From Christensenella sp. UBA7584 (lineage in GTDB: Bacteria > Bacillota > Clostridia > Christensenellales > UBA1242), in NCBI GenBank assembly GCA_002477805.1, contig DLKQ01000038.1:7207-71206 (forward strand): a stretch of DNA of 64,000 nt, given 5' to 3'. The position numbers and the translations under genes are program-made. Positions 52,190 through 60,858 of this stretch are shown here, piece after piece; position 1 is the stretch's first letter, and each line of letters starts with the position of its first letter. Under the pieces are notes generated by a model that was given only the letters and a program-made list of their open reading frames with translations, did not search any database and was not told the DNA's origin.

Positions 52190-53341
52190 CTATATTTCAA
52201 TCACTTGTTCACTACTTAAACACTCATCAACAAGAGTCTGAACATCAATTTTGGATTCTTCCTCTTCAACCTTTTCAATTTGTGGTTTCGTTATAGGATT
52301 TTTAGGTAAGAAAATAGTACAACAATCTTCATATGGAAGTATTGAAATGTCATATGTGCCTATTTTCTTAGCTACATCAATTATATCCAATTTATCAAAA
52401 CCAATTAGTGGTCTAAAAACAGGTGTTGAAACCACACTATTTGTTGCTGTAATACTTTCAATTGTTTGACTTGCAACCTGAGCTAAATTTTCGCCTGTTA
52501 TAATTGCTTTTGCATTTATTTTAGTCGCAAGTTTTTCGGCAACGCGCATCATTATTCTTCTCATTATTATAATCATATAATCATTGTTGCATTTTTTGTT
52601 AATTTCTTCTTGAACTTTTGTAAAAGACAATATATGTAAATTTATTTTTCCTGAATATATTGATATTTTTTTTGCTAGCTCTATGACTTTGTCTCGTGCT
52701 TTTTCACTTGTGTATGGAAAACTATGAAAGTGTATTGCATCTATCCTCATTCCCCTTCTCGCAAGATAATAGGCAGCAACAGGACTATCTATTCCACCAC
52801 TTAGGAGAACAAGCCCCTTTCCAGCTGTGCCCACCGGCATTCCGCCAACGCATTTTATTGTATTTGATGAAATGTAAGTAAACCCATCTTCGCGAATATC
52901 AATATTAACAACCACTTTAGGATTATGTACATCAACTTTTATGTTAGGGTTTGCTTTGCAAATTTCATCACCACAAAGACAAGCAAAATCCATAGATTTA
53001 ATTGGAAATCTTTTGTCAGCCCTTCTAACTTCTACTTTAAAACTTTCAAAATTAAGTTTTATTCCCCTACAAAAGTCTAAAATTGTTTCTGCTTGTGTTT
53101 CCATTTTGTGAGCAACGCTAAGAGAATGTAAACCAAAAACCTTGCTCACTCTATCACAAAGAGTATTTTCATCATTATTATCATATTCATACAAACAAAT
53201 TCTTCCAGCAATTTTTTTTATTTTACATTTGAAATCAGAAATTGACTTTCTAATATTATCTAAAAGTACTCTCTCAAAGAAACCTCGATTATCGCCTTTT
53301 AGAAAAATTTCACCATATCTTAATAAAATTACTTTTTCCAT
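52190..53341 (-). CDS. thiI: tRNA 4-thiouridine synthase ThiI (without rhodanese domain)
   Basis: Thiolates U8 of tRNA with sulfur from a NifS-type desulfurase and can serve thiamine thiazole synthesis. It has an N-terminal ferredoxin-like/THUMP region (1-165) and a PP-loop ATPase with LVLLSGGIDSPVAAYYLARR (about 180-200); a Cys pair follows near EDCCTIFLPK. 383 residues, without the rhodanese domain, as in Bacillus, so it depends on the adjacent desulfurase. Its start lies inside the 3' end of that gene (13-base overlap). Confidence 0.96.
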   Translation of the reverse strand: MEKVILLRYGEIFLKGDNRGFFERVLLDNIRKSISDFKCKIKKIAGRICLYEYDNNDENTLCDRVSKVFGLHSLSVAHKMETQAETILDFCRGIKLNFESFKVEVRRADKRFPIKSMDFACLCGDEICKANPNIKVDVHNPKVVVNIDIREDGFTYISSNTIKCVGGMPVGTAGKGLVLLSGGIDSPVAAYYLARRGMRIDAIHFHSFPYTSEKARDKVIELAKKISIYSGKINLHILSFTKVQEEINKKCNNDYMIIIMRRIMMRVAEKLATKINAKAIITGENLAQVASQTIESITATNSVVSTPVFRPLIGFDKLDIIDVAKKIGTYDISILPYEDCCTIFLPKNPITKPQIEKVEEEESKIDVQTLVDECLSSEQVIEI

Positions 53342-54465
53342 ATACCCAATTCCTTAAGTTTAATTAAGTTCTTTTCCAAAATGTCTGCAAATTTAAACAC
53401 TTCTTCTAAAGTGTTTTGCTCACAAAAACTTATCCTGATATTACCCTCTTCTTCTGCTTTAGTCTTTCCCATTCCAAATAGTGTTCTATTTCCAGTGTGT
53501 TTTGAATTACACGATGAACCTGTACTAATATACACTTCATCAGCTTCAAGCATATGAACAAGTACTTCTCCCCTAATTCCACCAAAACTCAAGCTAAGAA
53601 TATTAGGAAGCGTGTTTTTTACATTACCATTTATTGTGAATGGTAAATGACTTATTTTTTCAAGCAAAGAACTCTTTAAATTTTGAATATGACTTGTATT
53701 TCTTTCCAAATTTTGAAACATTATTTTACTAGCCATCACAAAGCCTAAAATTCCTATTGAATTCTCTGTGCCCGAACGAACCCCACTTTCTTGCCCACCA
53801 CCAAAAATCAGAGGTTTTGGGGAAAGCCTTTCGTTAAACACAAGAGCTCCAACACCTTTAGGCCCGTGAATTTTGTGGCTACTTACTGTGTAAAGATCAA
53901 TACCTAAGTTTGATAACCCAACTGGCATTTTACAAAAGGCCTGAACACCATCAAAATGAACAAGTGAATTGGGGCATTTAGCCTTCACTATTTGAGAGAT
54001 TTTCTTTGCATCATTAACAGCACCTGTTTCGTTACTCGCGTGAATAAAAGATACTAGTCCGACATCATTAGTAAGTTTTTTCTCAAGGTCATCTAGATTC
54101 AAAGTGCCATCATTATTTAGTTTTACAAACTCAACTTGTGTGTTGTTGCTTTTAAGGTACATTGCAGTCTCAAATACAGACGAATGTTCCCCCTCACTTA
54201 CTAATATCTTTTGATTTTTTTTAATAAAACACCTTAAAGCATAATTATTTGCCTCAGTCGCACTTGCCGTAAACAAAACTTTATGACTATTTGCACCCAA
54301 AACTTTTAACAAATCTTTCCTAGCTGATAAAATGTCATTAAATACTTTAATACTTGGCTTGTATATTCCTGATGGGTTAAAATAATTTTCTTTTTCATAT
54401 TTTAGCATAAATTCAGCAACTTCAGGATAAAGTTTTGTTGTTGCTGAGTTATCAAAATAAATCAT
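53329..54465 (-). CDS. Cysteine desulfurase, NifS/NifZ type, partner of ThiI
   Basis: Pyridoxal-phosphate enzyme delivering sulfur from cysteine. It shows YFDNSATTKLYPEV, TASATEANNYALR, HFDGVQAFCKMPV, the PLP lysine in SSHKIHGPKGVGAL, and the active-site loop Cys in STGSSCNSKHTGNR. 378 residues. ATG at 54465 is chosen over GTG 54471 for the spacing to AAGGGAG. Overlap with thiI suggests dedicated tRNA thiolation, as Bacillus NifZ-ThiI. Confidence 0.93.
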   Translation of the reverse strand: MIYFDNSATTKLYPEVAEFMLKYEKENYFNPSGIYKPSIKVFNDILSARKDLLKVLGANSHKVLFTASATEANNYALRCFIKKNQKILVSEGEHSSVFETAMYLKSNNTQVEFVKLNNDGTLNLDDLEKKLTNDVGLVSFIHASNETGAVNDAKKISQIVKAKCPNSLVHFDGVQAFCKMPVGLSNLGIDLYTVSSHKIHGPKGVGALVFNERLSPKPLIFGGGQESGVRSGTENSIGILGFVMASKIMFQNLERNTSHIQNLKSSLLEKISHLPFTINGNVKNTLPNILSLSFGGIRGEVLVHMLEADEVYISTGSSCNSKHTGNRTLFGMGKTKAEEEGNIRISFCEQNTLEEVFKFADILEKNLIKLKELGIWKK

Positions 54466-54467
54466 AA

Positions 54468-56843
54468 TCACTCCCTTAATTTTGCTTTATATTTTGTTTT
54501 CATATCTGCCAAAATTTTTTCTACTTGTAAATTTACCTCTTCTTGGGTAAGTGTCCCATCTGTTTTTCTGAAAACAAGTTTTACAGCAATACTTTTTTCA
54601 TCCTTTCCAACTTGTTCACCTTGGTAAATATCAAAAAGTTCAACATCTTCACATAGTGTCCCAGCTGATTTTTTGATAACTTCGATTATTTCACCAACAG
54701 GAATATCAACATTTAAAACAAACGCAAAATCTCTTGTGGAAGATGGGAATTTTGCTGGAGGTTTTACTTTTTTTACTTTTTTGTCTGGTAAACCCTCAAG
54801 ACAAATTTCAAAATAGTAACAATCCTTTGAAATTTCATATTTGCCTAAAACTTTTGGATGAACTTTACCAATAGTTCCTATTTTTTTGTTCGCCCACATA
54901 ATATCAGCACAAATGTTTGGATGAAATCCATAATTATTTGCTTGCTTGTAAGAAAATACAAGACCAATATTTTGGGCGACCAATTCAACTATAGCTTTTA
55001 CAGTGAAAAAATCGTCCTTTTGATTTGTTGTTATATAGCTCAAAACCTCTTTTTCTATTGGAAATTCTTCATTTGCAAAAAATACCTTTCCTATTTCAAA
55101 TAGTGAAAAATTTGTATTTTTGTGATTTATGTTATATTTGACAGCAGACAAAACAGAAGAGAGCATTTGAGTTCTCATAACCGACATTGAACTATTTAAT
55201 GGATTGCGTATTCTAACTTGTTTTAAAAACTCATAGCAGTCTTGTGGCATTTCAATATTTTTTACACTCTCAGGTCCAATAAAAGTAAAAGTTTTAATTT
55301 CACTTGCACCTGTAGCAAGCATTAATTTTTTTAGTTCACAAGAAAGTTTGACAGCTTTTTGATAACCTCCGCTTATAGATGATGTGTTGAGATTGTGGCT
55401 TGAAGTAAGTTTATCGAACCCATAGTAACGAATTATTTCTTCTGCAATATCTGAAAAGTTTTCTATATCAGTTCTTTCCGCTGGAATACCACACTTTAAT
55501 ACCCTATTTTCATAACTTGTCTTAATGCCAAGTTTGTTTAAAATTTTAACAGAATTTTCATATGGAATTTCAATTCCAAGCCACTTTTGTATTCTGTCAT
55601 AATCAAATTGAAGCCACTTAACTATATTCTCTACTTCACTAGTCTTATGCACAGTTTTTGCAACTTTACCGCACCCCACTTGTTCAAAAAGGGTCAACGC
55701 ACGCTTTAGTCCCAATTCACATCCAACAGGCTCAACTCCTCTCTCATACCTACCACTGGCATCAGTTCTTAGCCCAATCCCTCTAGATGTTTTCCTTATT
55801 GTTTCTTTTTTAAAACTAGCACTTTCAATTACAATATCTCGAGTATTTTCATTTATTGAAAAATCCTTGCCACCCATTACTCCAGCGAGTCCCATTGCAT
55901 TAGATGAATTAGCAATTACAACATCATTTTCAGTTAACTCATATTCATTACCATTAAGAAGTGTAATCTTTTCGCCATTTTCAGCTTGCCTTACTATAAT
56001 AGTATTTCCAGAAATACTTGAATAGTCATAAGCGTGAAGAGGTTGCCCAATTTCACATAGAACATAATTGGTAATATCAACTATAATGTTATGAGGTACA
56101 AGACCAACCGACCTTAATCTAGCCTGAATCCATTTTGGAGACTCTGTTAACTTTACATCTCTAACAATTCCCGCTAAAAAACATTTACAATTTTCTGTTT
56201 TAGATTGTAACTTTAAAGGTAAATCATCGCCTATAGCATTAAAATCAAGCTTTGGATACTTGAATTCTCTATTAAATGCACAAGCCAGTTCTTTTGCAAG
56301 CCCCATCACACTTTGGCAATCAGGTCTATTTGCTAAAACATTTACATCAAAAACAACATCATCAAGGCCTAACACCTCTGCAATAGGTTGACCAACTTTA
56401 CAATCCTCAGGCTTTAAAATCATTATACCATCTGTTTCAGCTCCTTCATATACAGAGTTGTCTATACCAAGTTCTTCTCCAGCACACATCATTCCACAGG
56501 ATTCAACACCACGCATATTTGTTGGTTTTATTTTAACACCATTTGCAAGGTCGGCACCTTCTAGAGCCATAGGAACAAAATCGCCTTCCTTCATATTTGT
56601 TGCGTGTGTGATAATCTGATGAATTTTTTCTCCATCACTAATTGAGCATATCAAAAGTTTATCTGCGTTTGGATGTTTTACTATTTTTTCAATTTTTCCA
56701 ACTACAACATTTTTTAATTTTTCGCTTTGGTCTTTATAACTCTCAATTTCAAATCCAGAAAAGGTAAAAGCATCAGCAATTTGTTTTGCACTAATACCTT
56801 CAAGATTGACAAAATCTTTTAACCATTTTAATGTAACAACCAT
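54468..56843 (-). CDS. pheT: Phenylalanine-tRNA ligase beta subunit
   Basis: Large subunit of tetrameric PheRS. The tRNA-binding (EMAP-like) domain is at about 40-150 (VVGKIEKIVKHPNADKLLIC), the B3/B4 editing domain at about 210-380 and B5 at about 400-475, and the FDX-ACB domain is at the end (FPSSTRDFAFVLNVDIPVGEI). 791 residues, standard. It follows pheS by ten bases under the T-box leader, and its end abuts the desulfurase gene. Confidence 0.97.
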   Translation of the reverse strand: MVVTLKWLKDFVNLEGISAKQIADAFTFSGFEIESYKDQSEKLKNVVVGKIEKIVKHPNADKLLICSISDGEKIHQIITHATNMKEGDFVPMALEGADLANGVKIKPTNMRGVESCGMMCAGEELGIDNSVYEGAETDGIMILKPEDCKVGQPIAEVLGLDDVVFDVNVLANRPDCQSVMGLAKELACAFNREFKYPKLDFNAIGDDLPLKLQSKTENCKCFLAGIVRDVKLTESPKWIQARLRSVGLVPHNIIVDITNYVLCEIGQPLHAYDYSSISGNTIIVRQAENGEKITLLNGNEYELTENDVVIANSSNAMGLAGVMGGKDFSINENTRDIVIESASFKKETIRKTSRGIGLRTDASGRYERGVEPVGCELGLKRALTLFEQVGCGKVAKTVHKTSEVENIVKWLQFDYDRIQKWLGIEIPYENSVKILNKLGIKTSYENRVLKCGIPAERTDIENFSDIAEEIIRYYGFDKLTSSHNLNTSSISGGYQKAVKLSCELKKLMLATGASEIKTFTFIGPESVKNIEMPQDCYEFLKQVRIRNPLNSSMSVMRTQMLSSVLSAVKYNINHKNTNFSLFEIGKVFFANEEFPIEKEVLSYITTNQKDDFFTVKAIVELVAQNIGLVFSYKQANNYGFHPNICADIMWANKKIGTIGKVHPKVLGKYEISKDCYYFEICLEGLPDKKVKKVKPPAKFPSSTRDFAFVLNVDIPVGEIIEVIKKSAGTLCEDVELFDIYQGEQVGKDEKSIAVKLVFRKTDGTLTQEEVNLQVEKILADMKTKYKAKLRE

Positions 56844-56853
56844 TTTATTTCTC

Positions 56854-57876
56854 CTACTTAAATTGTTTTAAAAAATTGACATCATTTTCATAAAATTCAC
56901 GCATATCATTCACGCCATAACGAAGCATTGTCATTCTTTCTATTCCCATTCCAACAGCATATCCGGCATATTTTGTTGAATCAATATTATGCTTTTCCAA
57001 AATCTTTGGGTTTACCATTCCGCACCCTAAAAGTTCAATCCAACCTGTTCCCTTACAAAGACCACAACCTTTTCCCTTACAATGTGGGCAAGTTGCATCT
57101 ACTTCAGCACTTGGCTCAGTAAAAGGAAAATAGGAAGGCCTCAATCTTATTTGTGTTTTTTCTCCAAATAAAAATTTAGCTATATCTTCAATCATTCCTT
57201 TAAGGTCAGACATAGAAACATTTTCATCAACAACCAAAATTTCTAATTGATGGAAAAATGGAGAGTGAGTTCCATCTATTTCATCTACTCTATAAGCAGA
57301 ACCTGTCGAAACCATTTTAATTGGTGGTTTTTCAGTTTCAAACGTGTGTATTTGTGTAGCTGAAGTATGTGTTCTCAAAACAATTTCATCATTAATATAA
57401 AAAGTATCTTGAGAATCTCTTGCTGGGTGATTTTTAGGAACGTTTAAAGCCTCAAAACAATAATAATCTGTTTCAATGTCTGTACCTGATTTAATAGTAA
57501 AGCCTCGAGACACAAAAAAATCCATTAGAAGCATTTGTGTTTGTGTTATAGGGTGCAGTGTACCAAATTCACGCGGTTTAACAGGTATTGTTACATCAAT
57601 TTTTTCAGATTGTAATTTTTCCAAAAGTTCAGCTTCATCAATTTCATCTGTTTTCTTCCTTAAAAGTAAACTAATTTCTTCTCTGCATTTGTTTAGCACA
57701 GCTCCCATCTTTGCTCGTTTTTCAGGTAAAAGGTCTTTTAGTTTTTTCATTAGCAAGCTCAATTTCCCGTTCTTTCCCAAAATCTGAGTATTAATGGCAA
57801 ATAATTCTTGCTTTGTTGTAGCTTTATTTATTGACTCTACCGTTTCTGTAAGTATTTCATTTGTTGTGTTTTCCAT
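56854..57876 (-). CDS. pheS: Phenylalanine-tRNA ligase alpha subunit
   Basis: Catalytic subunit. N-terminal coiled-coil (1-85), then class II motifs: GTLHPITQTQMLLMDFF, FYINDEIVLRTHTSATQI (motif 1/2), FHQLEILVVDE and motif 3 GYAVGMGIERMTMLRYGVND. Residues Cys near CPHCKGKGCGLCKGTGW form the extra loop common in Firmicutes PheS. 340 residues. AAAAGGAGATAAAT precedes the ATG. Confidence 0.97.
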   Translation of the reverse strand: MENTTNEILTETVESINKATTKQELFAINTQILGKNGKLSLLMKKLKDLLPEKRAKMGAVLNKCREEISLLLRKKTDEIDEAELLEKLQSEKIDVTIPVKPREFGTLHPITQTQMLLMDFFVSRGFTIKSGTDIETDYYCFEALNVPKNHPARDSQDTFYINDEIVLRTHTSATQIHTFETEKPPIKMVSTGSAYRVDEIDGTHSPFFHQLEILVVDENVSMSDLKGMIEDIAKFLFGEKTQIRLRPSYFPFTEPSAEVDATCPHCKGKGCGLCKGTGWIELLGCGMVNPKILEKHNIDSTKYAGYAVGMGIERMTMLRYGVNDMREFYENDVNFLKQFK

Positions 57877-57889
57877 ATTTATCTCCTTT

Positions 57890-58134
57890 TAACAAAAAAC
57901 TCCGCCCTAAACCTTAGGACGAAGTATCTCCGTGTTACCACCTAAATTCTTTCTTATCAAAGAAAGCACTTAATTTAAGCTATGTCGTTGCCAACGCTCT
58001 GTCTACTACTATTTCAACAAAGTGCTAGAAAGTGAATTCATATCGCCGTTTTAGAAGCATCTCAGCCACCGCCTCTCTCTGTATAAAACTAAATGATATT
58101 ACTAGTCTTTCATCTTCGCATTTATTTAATTACA
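57890..58134 (-). promoter_or_regulatory. Phenylalanine T-box riboswitch upstream of pheS
   Basis: On the minus strand the leader contains the T-box stretch AGGTGGTAACACGGA (variant of AGGGTGGTACCGCG) and a terminator in which CTTCGTCCTAA pairs with TTAGGGCGGAG before TTTTTT. The Stem I region has TTC within GAATTCAC (58034-58036), matching the Phe codon as specifier. Uncharged tRNA-Phe binding would prevent termination. It probably controls pheS-pheT and, by read-through, the desulfurase and thiI. Confidence 0.92.
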
Positions 58135-58140
58135 TATAGT

Positions 58141-58169
58141 ATTATAAATGCTTTTTTAAAGATTGTCAA
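58141..58169 (-). promoter_or_regulatory. Promoter of the T-box-pheST transcript
   Basis: On the minus strand TTGACA (58169-58164), 17 bp, TATAAT (58146-58141). Confidence 0.85.
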
Positions 58170-58188
58170 CAATAATTAATAAAAAATT

Positions 58189-58860
58189 TTATGAAGGAAT
58201 CAAGTTCATCATTTCATCTAGGCTATCAGAATTAAGATATGTTGAAGGTATTTCGCCTACTAATATTGCTTCGCAAATCAAAATGTGACTATTTACAACA
58301 ATTGTTCTACTAGCAGTCGGCAAAATTAAATTAACAGTGGTTTCAATGTTAAGGTATATTCTATGATTTGTTTGGTTTATACCCGCACTCATAAATTCAC
58401 TACTAAACTTTGAACTGATTGTAGAAATCGCCGTAACATTGAATGTAACCTCTGGGCCCATTCCCACAAAAACTGAAATACCTGAAAGAGTACCAAGTGG
58501 TATAGCAACACCCTCACTACTTATTAAATCCAAGTTTTGATTGGCAACTTTTCCAACTTCTTTTGACAATTTGTTTGCCATAAGGCTTTTTACTTGAATA
58601 AACACAATTTTATCTTCTTTGTCAGTAATTATCTCAATAAGGTCATCATAGACATTATTTTCATTTATTACCGTTTGAACTGCAGAGTTTACAGCTCTTG
58701 ATGTTAGGGATTTTATTTTTGCCTCACTAGTTTCGATAATTACAGGGTTTACACAAGATGTAAAAAACAAAAAAACTAAAATTAGCACTAATAATATATT
58801 AATTAGCGCAAACATTAGCCTTGTTTTAAATTTGAATTTGTGTTGCTTTTTAATTCGCAT
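58189..58860 (-). CDS. yunB: Sporulation protein YunB
   Basis: 223 residues: N-terminal membrane helix (about 13-35), then the YunB pattern, with NVYDDLIEIITDKEDKIVF, LSKEVGKVANQNL, IPLGTLSGISVFVGMGPEVTF and SEFMSAGINQTNHRIYLNIE, and AILVGEIPSTYL near the end. In Bacillus yunB is under sigma E and needed for efficient sporulation; the mechanism is unknown. It sits 48 bases downstream of spoVAE and may be co-transcribed with the spoVA genes. Confidence 0.92.
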   Translation of the reverse strand: MRIKKQHKFKFKTRLMFALINILLVLILVFLFFTSCVNPVIIETSEAKIKSLTSRAVNSAVQTVINENNVYDDLIEIITDKEDKIVFIQVKSLMANKLSKEVGKVANQNLDLISSEGVAIPLGTLSGISVFVGMGPEVTFNVTAISTISSKFSSEFMSAGINQTNHRIYLNIETTVNLILPTASRTIVVNSHILICEAILVGEIPSTYLNSDSLDEMMNLIPS

Positions 58861-58908
58861 AAAATAATATATGCTTTCAAGGAAAAAATGTTAACAAACT
58901 TTTAATTC

Positions 58909-59277
58909 TTATTTTTTAGTTCGACTATTAAAAATTAATGCAACTATAAATGCAATCACAACCGCCGCAGCTATTCCACCAGCAACAGACTCTAGTCCTC
59001 CCTTTATAACACCAATCAAGCCCTCCGTTTGCCCTCCAGAAATAGCACCTTTTGCTAAATTATACCCGAATCCCATAATTGGAACAGTGACACCACTGCC
59101 AGCAAATTCCTTCATTGGTTCAAAAACATTTATTGCTTGCAAAAACACTCCCAAAATTAGAAAGGTAACTAAAATTCTTGCACTTGTCATCTTTGTTGTA
59201 ATTATTAATATTTGACCAATCAAACAGATAAGACCACCAATTGCAAAAACTTTAAGATACATCAAAGCATCAAACAT
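58909..59277 (-). CDS. spoVAE: Stage V sporulation protein AE (SpoVAEb)
   Basis: 122-residue membrane protein with about four helices (IGGLICLIGQILII, ILVTFLILGVFL, GFGYNLAKGAISGGQTEGLIG and a final helix). Part of the SpoVA channel that moves dipicolinic acid into the forespore and out at germination. The motif GSGVTVPIMGFGYNLAKGA is shared with SpoVAC. Its ATG overlaps the spoVAD stop. Confidence 0.94.
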   Translation of the reverse strand: MFDALMYLKVFAIGGLICLIGQILIITTKMTSARILVTFLILGVFLQAINVFEPMKEFAGSGVTVPIMGFGYNLAKGAISGGQTEGLIGVIKGGLESVAGGIAAAVVIAFIVALIFNSRTKK

Positions 59278-60284
59278 TATTTACCTCCTTCTAGCACTAT
59301 TAAATGCGCTATTCCTGGAATACTATCTCCTTGCTGACTAGAAAGAGTACTCATTAATGCACCAGTAGCAACAACAATAACTTTTTTCAACTTTCCAGCC
59401 CTTATTCTTTGTACAACATATGAATTAAGTATGCTAGCCACACATCCGCACCCACTTCCACCTTGAAACACTTTTTGGCTATTTGTAAACATCATTTGTC
59501 CACAATCGCTATAATTGTTTCCAAGTTTGTATCCTCTGAATTCAAGTAAATCACGCAAAACTTCACTCCCAAGTTTGCCTAAATCACCAGTCAAAATCAA
59601 ATCATAATCATCTGGTTTGGTATTGGTGTCTTGAAAAAATGTATAAAGAGTTTCGAGTGCGGCAGGTGCCATAGCACCACCCATATTATTTACATCAGAA
59701 ACATTCCAATCAACGACTTTTCCTATAGTTGATTTAGTTATTCTAACTGAAGATTTTGTCTTTGAAAGAATAGCACATCCAGAACCCGTTACAGTCCACT
59801 GAGAAGTTGGTGGTCTTTGCGTACCGAGTTCTAAGGGATACCTAAATTGTTTTTCTGCACTAGAAAAATGACTACCTGAAGCACAAGCAACATTTTTGAA
59901 AAAATTTCCGTCTATAAGCATAGAACCAACAATTAAACTTTCCACCATTGTACTACAAGCACCAAAAAGTCCTAAAAACGGAATCTGTAACTCTCTTGCC
60001 GTAAAGTTGGAACTAATAATTTGGTTCATCAAATCACCAGCAAGTAGAACATCAATATCATCTCTTAAAAGTCCACACGAAGCTATAGCCCCCTCTACGG
60101 CACTTAAAAACATCTTCCTCTCTGCCTTTTCATAACTAGACTGCCCATACTTGTCATCTTTTAATGTTTCGTCAAAAAATTTTGCAAAATTTCCATTTGC
60201 CTCTTTTGGTCCAACAATAGAATAATTACCAATCATATACGGAGGTTCATCAAATACAATTGTTTGTTTTCCGATTTTTTTCAT
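59277..60284 (-). CDS. spoVAD: Stage V sporulation protein AD
   Basis: Soluble, thiolase-fold protein that binds dipicolinic acid at the inner spore membrane. It contains GKQTIVFDEPPYMIGNYSIVGPKE, FLGLFGACSTMVESLIVGSM, ACASGSHFSSAEKQFRYP and GGAMAPAALETL, all typical. 335 residues, full length. Order spoVAC-spoVAD-spoVAE is the minimal clostridial cluster; spoVAA/AB are absent here. Confidence 0.97.
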   Translation of the reverse strand: MKKIGKQTIVFDEPPYMIGNYSIVGPKEANGNFAKFFDETLKDDKYGQSSYEKAERKMFLSAVEGAIASCGLLRDDIDVLLAGDLMNQIISSNFTARELQIPFLGLFGACSTMVESLIVGSMLIDGNFFKNVACASGSHFSSAEKQFRYPLELGTQRPPTSQWTVTGSGCAILSKTKSSVRITKSTIGKVVDWNVSDVNNMGGAMAPAALETLYTFFQDTNTKPDDYDLILTGDLGKLGSEVLRDLLEFRGYKLGNNYSDCGQMMFTNSQKVFQGGSGCGCVASILNSYVVQRIRAGKLKKVIVVATGALMSTLSSQQGDSIPGIAHLIVLEGGK

Positions 60285-60298
60285 TTACTGCCCCCCCT

Positions 60299-60745
60299 TT
60301 AAAAAATTAAATACAAAATACCTGCTATCGTACTAGCAACAAGTCCGCTAACAATAACCGGCCCAGCAATTATAAACATTTTTGCACAAAGCCCAAAAAT
60401 CAACCCCTCACGTTTAAACTCAAGTGCAGGGCTTGTTATGGAATTAGAAAAACCGCTAATAGGAATTATTGAACCAGCACCTGCATAGGCACCCAGCCTA
60501 TCATATACTCCAAATCCCGTCAGAATCGAAGCTAAAACAATGAGTATAATACTTTCCCAATTAGCCGCAGTAACGAGTGTCATATCAGGAAATAGAAGCA
60601 CCAAAACATCTTTTATCGCCTCACCCAAACAACAAATAAGTCCGCCAATCCAAAATGCGTGAAAAAGAGATGGCCATGGTTTTGTTTTAGGAATCTTGGA
60701 TTGTAAATATTCATTATACTTTTTATCTCGCTCAAAAACTTCCAT
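60299..60745 (-). CDS. spoVAC: Stage V sporulation protein AC
   Basis: 148-residue membrane protein, the mechanosensitive-type subunit of the SpoVA channel. It shows PKTKPWPSLFHAFWIGGLIC, then GVYDRLGAYAGAGSIIPISG and SNSITSPALEFKREGLIFGL, all hallmark SpoVAC. The ATG at 60745 is chosen for GGAGGT upstream; the open frame begins at a TTG at 60763 inside that site. I could not place a convincing sigma G promoter. Confidence 0.96.
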   Translation of the reverse strand: MEVFERDKKYNEYLQSKIPKTKPWPSLFHAFWIGGLICCLGEAIKDVLVLLFPDMTLVTAANWESIILIVLASILTGFGVYDRLGAYAGAGSIIPISGFSNSITSPALEFKREGLIFGLCAKMFIIAGPVIVSGLVASTIAGILYLIF

Positions 60746-60800
60746 TATAACCTCCAAATGCAAATATTCCTGATTTTTAATAAAAAATACAAAGTTTTAT

Positions 60801-60830
60801 AAATATTTTTTAAAATTATGCTCATACTAG
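60801..60830 (+). promoter_or_regulatory. Possible sigma E-type promoter of the Asn/Thr-rich secreted protein
   Basis: AAATATT (60801-60807), 15 bp, CATACTAG (60823-60830) resembles the sporulation sigma E consensus (ATATT, CATACA.T). No sigma A promoter of comparable quality is seen. Start codon 28 bases downstream. Confidence 0.4.
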
Positions 60831-60858
60831 CAGTAATTCTATTTTAAGGAGTAAATTT

